Shown here one piece after another: positions 9,573 to 19,543 of a stretch of 64,000 nucleotides of DNA. The stretch spans positions 434,001 to 498,000 of the forward strand of contig CAWIBR010000008.1 of the NCBI GenBank assembly GCA_963834425.1, given 5' to 3'. Below the pieces are notes generated by a model. That model did no database searches, had not been told where the DNA came from, and saw only the letters and a list, made by a program, of their open reading frames with translations. Position 1 is the stretch's first letter. Each line of letters opens with the position of its first letter. The DNA comes from CAVURS01 sp963834425 (GTDB lineage: Bacteria > Actinomycetota > Actinomycetes > Actinomycetales > CAVURS01). The position numbers and the translations under genes are program-made.

Positions 9573-10168
9573 ATGCGTGATCTGCACGTGAAACCGGAGA
9601 AACCGATCCGCCTCGACCCGCGCTCGCCGTTCGTGCTCGACACCCAAGAGCTCGGTCGACGACCTGGGTCGATGCTTCGGGTCCGGCGCACGGCGCAGGC
9701 GCCGGACGACCTCGGCACCGACGTCATCGCGGTCCCGAAGGGCAGCGACGCTCGACCTCGACCTCCGGATGGAGTCGGTGGTCGAGGGCGTGCTGGTCTC
9801 GGGCGTGGTGACGGCGACGGCGGCCGGGCAGTGCGTGCGCTGCCTGGACGACCTGCAGCGCGAGGTCGAGGTGGACGTGCAGCAGCTGTACGCCTACCCC
9901 GGCCAGGTGCCTGCGGACGCCGAGGACGAGGAGACCGACGAGCTCGTCGGCGACCTGATCGACGTCGAGCCCGTGGTGCGCGACGCGGTGGTGCTCGCAC
10001 TGCCGTTCCAACCGGTCTGCCGGGAGGACTGTCCGGGCCTGTGCTCCGAGTGTGGGGTGCACCTGGCGGACCACCCGGGGCACCAGCACGACCAGGTCGA
10101 CCCGCGGTGGGCCGCCCTGCAGAGCTTGACCATTGACCCGTCGAGATCGACGCAAGGAAGAGAACTGA
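9573..10168 (+). CDS. DUF177 (YceD) family protein, rpmF-linked (frameshifted)
   Basis: A cysteine-containing protein family encoded next to rpmF in most bacteria; a link to 23S rRNA accumulation has been proposed for homologues. The N-terminus has FVLDTQELGRRPGSM; after a shift near 9750 the protein continues MESVVEGVLVSGVVTA, AGQCVRCLDDLQREVEV and the Cys-rich end CREDCPGLCSECGVHL. A further shift near 10125 is needed to reach TGA 10166-10168, which gives a plausible RKEEN end one base before rpmF. The start ATG 9573 has no strong ribosome binding site, so the start is uncertain. Confidence 0.85.
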
Positions 10169-10169
10169 C

Positions 10170-10364
10170 GTGGCCGTCCCGAAGCGCAAGACCTCGCGCT
10201 CGAACACCCGCTCGCGCCGGGCGAACTGGAAGACGAGCGCGGCCACGCTGACCCCGTGCCCGCAGTGCAAGCAGCCCAAGCTCCCGCACGTCGCCTGCCC
10301 GTCGTGCGGCACGTACGACGGCCGCCACTACGCCGCCGCCGAGCGCAGCGAGCACCAGGGCTGA
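10170..10364 (+). CDS. rpmF: 50S ribosomal protein L32
   Basis: Large-subunit ribosomal protein of 64 aa, frame intact. It starts MAVPKRKTSRSNTRSRRA at GTG 10170 with AAGGAAG upstream and carries a zinc ribbon of two CxxC pairs (CPQC, CPSC) followed by GTYDGRHY. It is co-oriented and tightly packed with DUF177 and rnc, the usual operon. Confidence 0.97.
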   Translation: MAVPKRKTSRSNTRSRRANWKTSAATLTPCPQCKQPKLPHVACPSCGTYDGRHYAAAERSEHQG

Positions 10365-10374
10365 GCCGGGGCGC

Positions 10375-11131
10375 GTGACAGCTCCAGCCCAACCGACGCC
10401 GGCCGGCACCGCCGCGCGAGCGACGGCTCGCTCGACGCCCTGTTCGCCGAGGTCGGCGTCGCGGTCGACGCCGACCTGCTCGAGCGGGCGCTGACCCACC
10501 GCTCGTACGCGTACGAGAACGGCGGGCTGCCGCACAACGAGCGCCTGGAGTTCCTCGGCGACGCGGTGCTCGGGCTGGTCGTCACCGACACGCTCTACCG
10601 CGACCACCCCGACCTGCCCGAGGGCCAGCTGGCCAAGCTGCGCGCGGCCGTCGTCAACATGCGGGCGCTCGCCGACATCGCCCGCACGCTCGGCCTGGGC
10701 CCGCACATCCGGCTCGGCCGCGGCGAGCAGACCACCGGCGGCGAGGACAAGTCCTCGATCCTGGCCGACACCCTCGAGGCCCTGATCGGCGCGGTCTACC
10801 TCTCCGCCGGCACCGAGCCCGCCGCCCGGTTCGTGCACCGGCTGGTCGACCCGCTGCTGTCCTCCTCGGCCCGGCTCGGCGCCGGCCTGGACTGGAAGAC
10901 CAGCCTGCAGGAGCTGACCGCCGCCGCCGTCGCTCGGCGTGCCGGAGTACGTCGTGGCCGAGGAGGGCCCGGACCACGAGAAGGTCTTCCACGCCAGCGC
11001 GGTCGTCGCCGGCGACGTCGTCGGGCACCGGCACCGGGCGCAGCAAGAAGGAAGCCGAGCAGCAGGCCGCGGCGGCCGCCTGGACCGAGCTGAGCACGCA
11101 GCACCCCGAGCTGACCGCGGACGCCGACTGA
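10375..11131 (+). CDS. rnc: Ribonuclease III (frameshifted)
   Basis: Double-strand-specific endoribonuclease that processes rRNA precursors. After a short shifted N-terminus (break near 10415) the catalytic domain is continuous: LLERALTHRSYAYENGG, the signature HNERLEFLGDAVLGLVVTD near 10540, GGEDKSSILADTLEALIGA (second acidic cluster) near 10740. The dsRNA-binding domain follows after shifts near 10930 and 11030 (VPEYVVAEEGPDHEKVF, SKKEAEQQAAAAAW). The GTG start lies 10 bp after rpmF. Confidence 0.95.
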
Positions 11132-11159
11132 GCGCTGCCGGACGCTCCGCAGCCGCACC

Positions 11160-12061
11160 GTGCCTGAGCTGCCCGAGGTCGAGGTCGTCCGCCGTGGGCT
11201 GGAGGCGCACGTCGTCGGCCGCACCATCCAGCCAGGTCCGGGTCCTGCACCCGCGCGCCGTCCGCCGGCACGTGCCCGGGGCCGACGACCTGTCCGCCCG
11301 GCTGGCCGGCCGCACCCTGGAGTCGGCCCGAGCGGCGCGGCAAGTACCTCTGGCTGCCGATCGGCGCCGGACGAGTCGCTGGTGGCCCACCTCGGCATGA
11401 GCGGCCAGCTGCTGGTCCAGCCGCCGGACGCGCCCGCCGGAGCTGCACCTGCGGGTCAGCCTCGACTTCGACCGACGGCGGCCCGCAGCTGCGGTTCGTC
11501 GACCAGCGCACGTTCGGCGGCCTGGCCGTCGAGCCGCTCGTGCCCGACCGGACGGATCGGCCCGACGGGTCGACGCCGGCCGACGACGGTGCCGGCGAGC
11601 GTCGCGCACATCGCCCGCGACCTGCTCGACCCGCGGCTCGACCTCGAGGCGGTCGTGGTCCGGCTGCGCGCCCGGCGCACCGGGCTCAAGCGGGCCCTGC
11701 TGGACCAGACGCTGGTCTCCGGGATCGGCAACATCTACGCCGACGAGGCGCTGTGGCGGGCCCGGCTGCACGGCGCCCGGCCGACCGAGACGCTGACCCG
11801 GCCCGAGGCCCGGCGGGTGCTCGGCTTCGCCCGCGAGGTGATGCTCGAGGCGCTCGGCGAGGGCGGCACGAGCTTCGACCGCCTGTACGTCGACGTCAAC
11901 GGCGCCAGCGGCTACTTCGACCGCTCGCTCGCGGCGTACGGGCAGGAGGGCGAGCCCTGCCCGCGCTGCGGCACGCCGATCCGGCGGGAGGCGTTCATGA
12001 ACCGGTCGAGCTTCTCCTGCCCGCGCTGCCAGCCCCGGCCCGCGCCGGGCCGAAGTGGTGA
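11160..12061 (+). CDS. mutM: Formamidopyrimidine-DNA glycosylase (frameshifted)
   Basis: Bifunctional glycosylase/AP lyase that removes 8-oxoguanine. The catalytic N-terminus PELPEVEVVRRGL follows the initiator directly, so GTG 11160 is the start. HLGMSGQLLVQ, LLDQTLVSGIGNIYADEAL (H2TH region) and the C-terminal zinc finger CPRCGTPIRREAFMNRSSF-SCPRC are visible. Shifts between about 11230 and 11560 cancel out; a last one near 12040 is needed to reach TGA 12059-12061. It sits next to rnc as in other actinobacteria. Confidence 0.93.
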
Positions 12062-12365
12062 GACCGCCCGGCCGACCCGAGCCCGTGCGGGTGACCGCCT
12101 GGCTGTCCGGCCGGGTCCAGGGCGTCGGCATGCGGTGGTGGGTCCGGTCCCGCGGCGCTGGAGCTGGGGCTGGCCGGCCATGCCGCCAACCTGGCCGACG
12201 GCCGGGTCGAGGTCGTCGCCGAGGGCCCGGCCGCGGCCTGTGCGCGGCTGCTGCGAGCTGCTCGGCGAGGAGCCGAGCGGCGCCGGGCGCCCGGGTCAGG
12301 TCACGGCGGTGACCCACCGGGACAGCGCGCCGCGCGGCCTGCCGGCCGGCTTCGTCGAGCGCTGA
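12055..12365 (+). CDS. acyP: Acylphosphatase (frameshifted)
   Basis: Small enzyme hydrolysing acyl phosphates. The signature loop WLSGRVQGVGMRWWV near residues 15-30 includes the catalytic arginine. The remainder continues in other frames (AGHAANLADGRVEVVAEG, then LLGEEPSGAGRPGQVTAVTH) after shifts near 12155 and 12255, ending PAGFVER. About 103 codons is slightly longer than the usual 90. The start GTG 12055 overlaps the mutM end; GTG 12058 is an alternative. Confidence 0.85.
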
Positions 12366-12551
12366 ATCGGCCGCCGGCCGCCCGAGCCGGTTCGACGGTG
12401 CGCCGGTGCTCCACCGATCTGTCCACCATCTGGACCGAGCGTCAACATTGACCGACGGCCGCCCGGTGCGACCCTGGAGGGGCATCCACCCGCCCCGGCA
12501 CGAGCCGTGAGCGCCGGGACAATCTTGCGTCACACCGCACCGGAGAACACG

Positions 12552-12779
12552 ATGGCGAAAGCCCTGCTCGGCCAGTACGTCCGCAATGACGACCGACTGG
12601 TCTGGGAGGCGGCCCGGCTGCGCGAGAGGGTGCAGGACCTGCAGGGCCTGGTCCGCTCCCTGCAGGACGAGAACGACCGGCTGCGCGCCGAGCTCGAGAC
12701 CCGCCGGGTGGCCGACGAGATGGCGATCCGGCTGGACCAGGTCGAGCTCGACCGGGTCGACCTGGCCGCCACCTCCTGA
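12552..12779 (+). CDS. Small conserved coiled-coil protein upstream of smc
   Basis: A 75-aa protein beginning MAKALLGQYV, then a leucine/arginine-rich heptad helix (LRERVQDLQGLVRSLQDEND) up to residue about 60. Small proteins with the same MAKALLG start and coiled coil lie near smc in other actinomycetes; to my knowledge their function is unknown. ATG 12552 was chosen for that conserved start; an in-frame upstream GTG at 12507 would add 15 residues. The frame is intact, in contrast to both neighbours. The 186 bp before it hold no clear promoter. Confidence 0.7.
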   Translation: MAKALLGQYVRNDDRLVWEAARLRERVQDLQGLVRSLQDENDRLRAELETRRVADEMAIRLDQVELDRVDLAATS

Positions 12780-12924
12780 CCGCGGCCTCGACTGGCCCTG
12801 TCGTCGAGCGCTCCTCGAGCGGCCGACACTCGCGCGCGGCCTGACCGGACCAGTCGGTCGCCCGCGGTAGGGTGAACGCGCCTTCCCCAGGCACGTGCCG
12901 TCGACGGCCAGGAGAGAGCGTTCC

Positions 12925-15900
12925 GTGTATCTGAAGAGCCTCACGCTGCGAGGCTTCAAGTCCTTCGCCTCGGCCACGACGCTGCGCCTCGAGCCGGGCA
13001 TCACCTGCGTGGTGGGCCCCAACGGGTCCGGCAAGTCCAACGTCGTCGACGCCCTCGCCTGGGTCATGGGCGAGCAGGGCGCCAAGAGCCTGCGCGGCGG
13101 CAAGATGGAGGACGTCATCTTCGCCGGCACGGCCGGCAGCTCCGGGCGCCCGCCGCTGGGCCGGGCCGAGGTCGAGCCTGACCATCGACAACACCGACGG
13201 CGCGCTGCCGATCGACTACACCGAGGTCACCATCTCGCGGACGATGTTCCGCGGCGGCGGCAGCGAGTACGCCATCAACGGCACGCCGAGCCGGCTGCTC
13301 GACGTCCAGGAGCTGCTCTCCGACTCCGGCATCGGCCGCGAGATGCACGTCATCGTCGGCCAGGGCCAGCTCGACGCCGTGCTGCACGCGACGCCCGAGG
13401 AGCGCCGCGGCTTCATCGAGGAGGCGGCCGGGGTCCTCAAGCACCGCAAGCGCAAGGAGAAGGCGCTGCGCAAGCTCGAGGCGATGGAGGCCAACCTCAC
13501 CCGGCTGTCCGACCTGACCAGCGAGATCCGCCGCCAGCTCAGGCCGCTCGGCCGGCAGGCCGAGGTGGCCCGGCGGGCCAGCGTCGTCCAGGCCGACGTG
13601 CGCGACGCCCGGCTGCGGCTGCTCGCCGACGACCTGGTCCAGCTGCGCGGCGCGCTCGAGCAGGAGGACGCCGACGAGTCGCTGCTGCGCGGCAAGCAGG
13701 ACGCGGTCGAGGCCGAGCTGGCCGACCCTGCGGGCCCGCGAGGCCGAGCTGGACGCCGAGGCCGCAGGCCGCCGCGCCGGCGCTGGCCCAGGCCCAGGAC
13801 ACCTGGTACCGGCTGTCCAACCTGCACGAGCGGCTGCTCGCGACCCACGGCCTGGCCCAGGAGCGGCTGCGCCTGCTGGCCGAGGAGCCGACCGGCACCG
13901 ACGCCCCGCGCCGCGACCCGGACGAGCTGGCCGCCGAGGCCGCGCGGGCCCGCGACCAGGAGCGCGAGCTGGCCGAGGCGACCCGGGCCGCCCAGGCGAC
14001 GCTCGAGGCGGCGGTCGTGGCCCGCGAGGAGGCCGAGGCGGCGTACGCCGAGGAGCAGAGCTCGCTGGCCCGGCTGCAGCGCGCCGCCGCCGACCGGCGC
14101 GAGGGGCTGGCCCGGCTGGCCGGCCAGGTCGCGGCTCGGCGCAGCCGGATCGAGGCCGCCGAGGCCGAGATCGGCCGGCTGCGCGGGCGTCCTGGCCGAG
14201 GCCGAGCAGCGCGGCGCGGCGCGCCGAGCTCGACTTCACGACGCTGGAGTCCCAGGTCGCCGGCGCCGAGCAGGGCGAGGAGGGCCTGGACGCCGAGCAC
14301 GAGCGGGCCGGCGCCGAGCTGGAGGCGGCCGAGGCCGAGGTCGAGGCGCTGGTCGAGCAGGAGCGGGCCGCCGAGCGGGACCGGGCCACCTGGACGGCCC
14401 GGCACGAGGCCCTGCAGGTCGGGCTGGCCCGCAAGGACGGCGCGGGCGCGCTGCTGGCCGCCACCGACCGGGTCAGCGGGATGCTCGGCTCGGTCGCGGC
14501 CCTGCTGCGCGTGCAGCCCGGCCACGAGGCCGCCGTCGCGGCGGCGCTCGGGCACGGCCGCCGACGCGGTCGCCGTCGACTCGCTCGACTCGGCCATCGC
14601 CGCGATGCGGCTGCTCCGCGCACGACGACGCCGGCCGGGCCGGGCTGCTGGTCGTCGCGGCCGGCCGACGGTCCCGGCCGAGCCCGGCGGCGCCGACCCG
14701 GCCGAGCTGGCCGGCGCTGCCGGCCGGGTGCTCGGTGGGTGCGCGACCTGGTCGAGGCGCCGGCGCCGATCCGCGCGGCCCTGGACGCGCACGCTCGAGC
14801 GGGTCGCCGCGGTCGCCGACCTGGACGCGGCCGCGGTCGCTGGTCGCAGCGCACCCCGGACGTCACGGCGGTCACCGCCGACGGCGACGTGCTGCGGCCG
14901 GGCCGCGCTCATGGCGGATCGCCTTCTGCCCCAAGCCTTTTGGAAGTCCAGGCCGCCGTCGACGAGGCCGAGCAGGAGGCGCGCTCGGCCGTCCGCCGGG
15001 TCGAGCAGGCCCGCTTCGCCCTCGCCGGCGCGCGCGACCGGCTGCGAGGCGGCGCGGGACGCCGTCCAGGCGACCCTCGACCGGCTGCACGACTCCGACG
15101 CCCGGCTGGCCGCCGTGGCCGAGCGGCTCGGCCAGCTCGGCGCCACGGTGCGCGCCGCGCACGCGCGAGGCCGAGCGCACCCGCCGCGGGCTGGCCGAGG
15201 CCGCAGGAGGCGCTCGAGGCCGACGCGCGCCGCGCTGCGCGAGCTGGAGCAGCGGCTCGAGGCCGCCCAGGAGGAGCCGGGCGAGCACGAGCCCGACCGG
15301 CGAGCTGGCCGAGCAGCTCGGCGCGGCAGGCCGTCGGCCGCCCGGGCGGCCGAGACCGAGGCCCGGCTGGCGCTGCGCACCGGCGAGGAGCGGGTGCGCG
15401 CGGTCGGCGCCCGCGCCCAGCAGCTCGAGCAGGCGGTCCGCGACGAGCTCGCCGCCCGCGAGCGGCTGGCCCAGCTGCGCGAGCGGCGGCAGCGTCAGGC
15501 CGAGACGGCCCGCGCGGTCGAGCTCGGCGCCGACTACACCGCCGGGCTGGTCGCCCGGGCGCTGACCCGGGCCGCGGCCGACGCGCGAGGACGGCCGAGC
15601 AGGCGCGGATCGCCCGCGAGGGCGAGCTGTCCGCGGCCCGCCGCCGGGTGGCCGAGCTGGCCGACGCGCTGCGCGAGCTGACCGACAGCGTCCACCGCGA
15701 CGAGATGGCCCGCACCCAGCAGCGGGTGCGGATCGAGACGCTGGAGGCCAAGGCGATCGACGAGCTCGGGCATCGACCCGGTGGCGCTGGTCGAGGAGTT
15801 CGGCCCGCACCTGATGGTGCCGCCGAGCCCGCCGCCCGAGGGCGAGCGAGCGACGCCGAGCCGAGGCCGACGCCGGAGCCCGAGCCCACGGCGTACGTCC

Positions 15901-16560
15901 GCGAGGAGCAGGAGAAGCGGCTGCGCGCCGCCGAGCGCGCGCTGGCCGCTGCTCGGCCGGGTCAACCCCCTGGCGCTGGAGGAGTTCACGGCGCTGGAGG
16001 AGCGACACGCCTTCCTGACCGAGCAGGTCGAGGACCTCCGCTCCAGCCGCCGCGACCTGATGGAGGTCGTCCGCGAGGTCGACGAGCGGGTGGAGCAGGT
16101 CTTCACCGCGGCGTACCACGACACGGCCGAGCAGTTCGAGCGCGTGTTCTCCCGGCTCTTCCCCGGCGGCGAGGGCCGGCTGGTGCTGACCGACCCGAGC
16201 GACATGCTCAACACCGGCATCGAGGTCGAGGCCCGCCCGCCGGGCAAGAAGGTCAAGCGGCTCTCGCTGCTCTCCGGCGGCGAGCGGTCGCTGACGGCCG
16301 TCGCCCTGCTGGTGTCGATCTTCAAGGCCCGGCCCAGCCCGTTCTACGTCATGGACGAGGTCGAGGCGGCGCTCGACGACACCAACCTCGGCCGGCTGCT
16401 CATCCTGCTCGAGGAGCTGCGCGAGTCCAGCCAGCTGATCGTCATCACCCACCAGAAGCGGACCATGGAGGTCGCCGACGCGCTCTACGGCGTGACCATG
16501 CGCGGCGACGGCGTGACGGCCGTGGTCAGCCAGCGGCTGCGCGAGTCCCAGCCCGCCTGA
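12925..16560 (+). CDS. smc: Chromosome segregation protein SMC (multiply frameshifted)
   Basis: Condensin ATPase of about 1,210 aa that organises the chromosome with ScpAB. GTG 12925 follows GGAGAG and gives YLKSLTLRGFKSFA. Walker A is VVGPNGSGKSNVVDALAW near 13010; IGREMHVIVGQGQLDAVLH and the first coiled coil follow; a hinge-like part (VSGMLGSVAALLRVQPGHEA) lies near 14470; the second coiled coil runs to about 15750; the ABC signature LSLLSGGERSLTAVALL and Walker B FYVMDEVEAALDDTNLGR are near 16260-16390. The 13700-15900 part is broken repeatedly. Essential in related bacteria, so error rather than loss is inferred. Confidence 0.95.
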
Positions 16561-16693
16561 CCCGGGCGGTCGGGCCGCCGTCGCCGGACCGGCCGCCGGC
16601 CGGGTGAAGGTCCGGTGTGAGGTTGGTGACAACCAGGTCACGCGCGGGCGTGTTCGGTTTGAGTGCCGGCCGCCGGTGAGGCACGGTGGACAC

Positions 16694-16880
16694 ATGCTGG
16701 TTGTCTCGATCGGAATGTTCCTTGCCCTTGCCGTCGCCGTCGCCGTCATGGTGGCCGTCGCCCTGCCCGCCCGCCGCGAGGGCCGTGACGTGCTTCACGC
16801 CCGAGGGCGAGGAGGCGCTGAAGGCGATGCGCGACAAGGTCGTCGACGTCATCCCCGGCCTGCCCAGCGGCGCCCGCTGA
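16694..16880 (+). CDS. Small single-pass membrane protein (frameshifted), unknown function
   Basis: ATG 16694 starts MLVVSIGMFLALAVAVAVMV, one transmembrane helix, then ALPARREGRDV. One base later in frame the protein continues FTPEGEEALKAMRDKVVDVI and ends PGLPSGAR at 16880. The length of 187 bp is 3n+1, which fits one extra base near 16795. It would have about 61 aa with a cytoplasmic amphipathic tail. It lies between smc and ftsY; I do not recognise a named family. Confidence 0.6.
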
Positions 16881-16999
16881 CCCGCTGGCTCGCCCCGCGG
16901 CCGCTCCGCCGACCGACTGCCGACCGACGGCCGCGCTGAGGCCGGCCGCGCGTGACCGGCGTCGGCCGTCCGCGCTGAACTCTGGGAGACTTCGCTCCC

Positions 17000-18179
17000 G
17001 TGAGCTCCGCCATCCTGATCGTCCTCATCGCGGTCCTCGTCGTCGTCGTCGTCGGCGCGGCGTCGGGCTGACGTCTCGCGTCGTCGCGGCCGCCCGGCCG
17101 ACCGCTCGACGGCCGCCTCGGCCGCGCGCCGCCCACCGCGCCGACCGCCGCCGGCCGGCGCCGGCTCCGGCCACCGCGCACCGACCCGTGGAGGTCGCAG
17201 CCGAGCCGGCCGACGGCCGGCGCCGTCGGCCGCGACCCTCGAGCGACCGGCGCCGGTGCCGGGCCGGATGCAGCGGCTGCGCGCCCGGCTGGCCCGCTCC
17301 AACTCGGCGGTCGGGTCGCGGCCTGCTGGACCTGCTCTCCCGCGACTCGCTCGAGCGAGCAGGACTGGGAGGGCGTCGAGGACCTGCTGCTCGGCGCCGA
17401 CCTCGGCGTCGGGCCCAGCACCGAGCTGGTCGACCGGCTGCGCGAGCGGGTCAAGGTCGAGACCGGCCACGACCGCGACTCGGTGCGCGCGATGCTGCAC
17501 GAGGAGCTGCTCGCGCCTGGTCGACCCGGCCCTGGACCGCTCCCTCGCGACCGACGCCGGCCGACGGCCGGCCGGCCGTCGTCCTGGTCGTCGGCGTCAA
17601 CGGCACCGGCAAGACGACCACGGTCGGCAAGCTGGCCCGGGTGCTCGTGGCCGAGGACCAGACGGTCGTCCTCGGCGCGGCCGACACCTTCCGGGCCGCC
17701 GCGGCCGACCAGCTGCGAGACCTGGGGCAACCGGGTCGGCGTCCGCACCGTCCGCTCCGACCGCGACGGCGCCGACCCGGCCTCGGTCGCGTTCGACGCG
17801 GTCCAGGCCGGCATCGACGAGGCGCGCCGACGTCGTGCTGATCGACACCGCCGGGCGGCTGCAGAACAAGGCCGGGCTGATGGACGAGCTCGGCAAGGTC
17901 AAGCGGGTCGTCGAGAAGCACGGGCCGGTCGACGAGGTGCTGCTCGTCCTGGACGCCACGACCGGGCAGAACGGCCTGCGCCAGGCCCGGGTCTTCAGCG
18001 AGGTGGTCGACGTCACCGGCATCGTGCTGACCAAGCTGGACGGCACGGCCAAGGGCGGCATCGTCGTCGCGGTCCAGCGCGAGCTCGGCGTGCCGGTCAA
18101 GCTGGTCGGTCTGGGCGAGGGGCCGGACGACCTGGCGCCGTTCGACGCCGAGGCGTTCGTCGACGCCCTGCTCGCCTGA
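17000..18179 (+). CDS. ftsY: Signal recognition particle receptor FtsY (multiply frameshifted)
   Basis: SRP GTPase at the membrane that docks ribosome-SRP complexes. GTG 17000 opens with the membrane anchor SSAILIVLIAVLVVVVVG usual for actinobacterial FtsY; a shift follows near 17070 in a Pro/Arg/Ala-rich linker. The NG domain is clear: VEDLLLGADLGVGPSTELVD, G1 VVGVNGTGKTTTVGKLAR, GAADTFRAAAADQL, VVLIDTAGRLQNKAGLMDEL, LTKLDGTAKGGIVV and VGLGEGPDDLAPFDAEAFV. Shifts lie near 17325, 17515, 17725 and 17825. It works with Ffh encoded at 26911. Confidence 0.95.
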
Positions 18180-18274
18180 CGACCCGCCGGCGCGGCGGCC
18201 CTCTCAAGGCGTCACGGCCGCCTGCCGACTCGATGGGAGGCCCAGCCGGGACGCCGCCGGGGTCGAGGGGGAGG

Positions 18275-19481
18275 GTGAGCGAACAGGAGCCGTTTGCCGC
18301 GCCGAACCAGCCCGTGCCGACGAACCGGTTCGGGACGCCGATCGCAGCCGGGCGCCAGCGCGGCCGACCCGTCCCCGGCGTACCCGAACCCGTACGCGAA
18401 CCCGTACGCAGCTCCGGGAAGCGCGCCCTGGGCCGCTCCGTCCACGCTGCTGCCGGCCACCGTCGGCCCGGTGGGGCGCTCTCGACCGACGTGGCTGCTG
18501 CCGGTAGCCGGGCTGGTCGCCGTGGTCATGCTGGTCATCGGCGGCGTGACGTGACGCGCTGAAACATGAGCACGGCCGCGGGCCGCGGGCACTGCGCCGA
18601 CGGGCGCTGACCCGAGGCCTGCGACCGACGGATCGGCGGGCGCCGCCGACCTGCCGCCCACGCTCCGGGCCGGGCCGGCGACGCCGACCGGGGTCCTGGT
18701 GACGCCGACCAGCGCGGACCGAGTGCGGGTGCCTGGTGGACCACGTACGGCGGATGCGGAAGAGGTCCAGGTCTACGTCCGCCCGCAATCGACCTAGCCG
18801 GCGTCGTTCATGGCCGAGTCCGGTTGAAGCCGATGACCGAAGACCAAGGAGATCCTGGTCCTGTACCGGCGCAGAGCCGGCGACACCTGGCGACTCGCGT
18901 TCTACAGCGCGTCCTACTACCCGACGGGCGTGGCCACGCTGGATCCGCCCACCGTCGAGGGGAGCCACGGCTACGTCCGGGCCAGACCGCGTGCTCGCCG
19001 GACGCTGGCTGCGGCCCTGCGAAGCGCCTCGTGGCGACTGGACCTCCGCAAGCGCACCGGGCACGCGCCGTCGCCATCGCCGTTCGCGCCGGGCTTCTGG
19101 ACCTCGCAGACGGCTGCGCAGGAGGCCGCTCACCCGAACGGCACCGTGCAGCCCAACGGCCTGAGCGGACGCTGCAGCTTTCGGCCGTCGCACGGACCCG
19201 ATCTAGGTACGCAGGCCGGGGTCTGACCTTGGCCTGCGGTCTCGTCCGCGGGAGTGCGGCGTACGTCGAGGACTCGCAGACGTGCGGCCGGCCCAGGACG
19301 AGGCCGGCGGACTGGGGGCCTACTCGGCCCCGGGGCCCTACCGCGAGATCGACGTGCAGGGAACCGCGCAGACCTGCTTCTACCTGGCCGACGGCACCCC
19401 GATGGGGCAGGTGGCGTGGTCAGCGGCGACATCTGGCCGAAAGCAGACGACCGGGCACCGCTGACCCCGGTTGTCGGCTAG
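18275..19481 (+). CDS. Hypothetical membrane-anchored extracytoplasmic protein (multiply frameshifted)
   Basis: Not recognised. The N-terminus is Pro/Asn/Tyr-rich (NQPVPTNRFGTPIAAG, then PAYPNPYANPYAAPG), followed by one membrane helix WLLPVAGLVAVVMLVIGGV near 18490-18548. The extracytoplasmic part, stitched from several frames, includes EVQVYVRPQS, EILVLYRR, DTWRLAFYSASYYPTGV near 18890, PFAPGFWTSQTAAQEA near 19085 and a Cys-containing end (DVQGTAQTCFYLADGTPMGQ). The stop is TAG 19479-19481. Topology suggests a surface protein with the N-terminus inside. The GTG start has a very close GGGGAG; start and exact sequence are uncertain. Confidence 0.55.
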
Positions 19482-19543
19482 TTTCTCCGTCGTTGGACCC
19501 GCCTGCGCGTCGGAGCGGGATACGTCTCGCAGGGGGGACTCCG

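Noticed and set aside
12448..12480. TTGACC as a -35 of the small coiled-coil gene
   Set aside because: No acceptable -10 lies 16-19 bp downstream; the region around 12471 is GC-rich.
9894..13130. A 1,078-codon open frame on the minus strand
   Set aside because: It lies antisense to DUF177, rpmF, rnc, mutM and acyP, all with clear family motifs on the plus strand. Long antisense frames are expected at this GC content, and the product is low-complexity Arg/Ala/Pro.
16626..16641. CRP-like palindrome GTGAC-N6-GTCAC after smc
   Set aside because: The GTGA and TCAC halves are 8 bp apart instead of 6, and the position between smc and a small membrane gene gives no regulatory support.
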